Positions 6,106 to 6,285 of a stretch of 6,285 nucleotides of DNA are shown here, one piece after another. The translations under genes and the position numbers were made by a program. This DNA is from JAXDLH01 sp034666705 (GTDB lineage Bacteria > Chloroflexota > UBA6077 > SHYK01): assembly GCA_034666705.1 (NCBI GenBank), contig JAXDLH010000151.1:1-6285 (forward strand), in the 5' to 3' direction. The notes under the pieces were generated by a model, which was not told the DNA's origin, did not search any database, and saw only the letters and a program-made list of their open reading frames with translations. Within the stretch, counting starts at the first letter, position 1. Each line of letters begins with the position of its first letter.

Positions 6106-6285
6106 CTAGCCAGATTCGGCGACGCACGCGGCGAGACCGGCGCGGAGTTGCTCCTCGTCGAGCGTCGTGCCAATGAAGACGCCGTACGGTGACGATGGGC
6201 CGGCTGACATGTTCAAGCCGGGTCGTGCGGCGAACGAGAATGGGGTGAGGCGGAACTTGTGCGGCTCCACGAACTGGAAGAGGTG
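6106..6285 (-). CDS. C-terminal end of a probable CobW/COG0523-family GTPase (partial)
   Basis: The minus strand is open from the window edge to a TAG at 6106-6108, giving the last 59 codons. The beginning of the gene lies beyond base 6285. The peptide begins HLFQFVEPHKFRL, has a Pro/Ser/Gly-rich middle and ends with YGVFIGTTLDEEQLRAGL followed by a short helix (AACVAESG). The 'VFIG..LDEE.LRAGL.AC' pattern closely matches the end of the CobW C-terminal domain ('VFIGRDLDEEALRAAL'). Members of that family are G3E GTPases that supply or insert zinc or cobalt. The GTPase motifs themselves would lie outside the window, so the assignment rests on this tail alone. It converges with apaH across the inverted repeat. 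Confidence 0.65.
   Translation of the reverse strand, partial: HLFQFVEPHKFRLTPFSFAARPGLNMSAGPSSPYGVFIGTTLDEEQLRAGLAACVAESG

Noticed and set aside
5259..6173. 304-codon open frame on the minus strand spanning apaH and the inverted repeat
   Set aside because: It runs through the palindromic repeat and overlaps both apaH and the CobW-like gene end, without recognisable motifs. The other frames have clear homology features.
1..6285. CRISPR arrays, tRNA or rRNA genes, prophage or defence genes
   Set aside because: I saw no spaced direct repeats, no cloverleaf or rRNA-like segment and no phage or defence domains. The window is nearly filled by the three complete genes and one partial gene.

Overview
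The window comes from a bacterial chromosome with high G+C, roughly two thirds by eye. It reads as an ordinary metabolic and housekeeping region. The taxonomic signal is weak. The MetH sequence style (SFGY in the AdoMet site, 'GERTNANGS' and 'IYDRRREGYDPL' motifs) and a GTAGGGCGGGGGCTTGTCCC-type palindromic repeat are compatible with Chloroflexota (Thermomicrobia-like) or a neighbouring Terrabacteria lineage. That is an inference from memory, not a measurement.

Layout: bases 1-129 are non-coding as far as I can see and hold small hairpins downstream of metH. Bases 130-3618 on the minus strand carry a full-length, four-module cobalamin-dependent methionine synthase (metH). A short divergent intergenic region (about 3619-3764) contains a TGTTA-N7-TAACA palindrome at the metH side. 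It also holds an orphan strong Shine-Dalgarno sequence with a possible 13-codon leader ORF on the aminotransferase side. Bases 3765-5105 (+) encode a complete class III PLP aminotransferase of the AGXT2-like group. After a 78-bp gap, 5184-5948 (+) encodes an ApaH-type diadenosine tetraphosphatase. Bases 5949-6105 lie between convergent genes and contain a 79-bp nested inverted repeat (REPIN/MITE-like). The right edge (6106-6285, minus) holds the last 59 codons of a gene that resembles the C-terminal domain of CobW/COG0523 metal-handling GTPases.

How the genes fit together: metH makes methionine from homocysteine and methyl-tetrahydrofolate. It needs zinc and cobalamin, so a COG0523-type metallochaperone nearby is thematically plausible but not demonstrated. 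The aminotransferase and apaH are co-directional and could be cotranscribed, but no pathway link between them is evident. I found no new multi-gene system. The points most worth checking are the nested repeat, the orphan Shine-Dalgarno/leader ORF and the palindrome that overlaps the upstream metH ATG.
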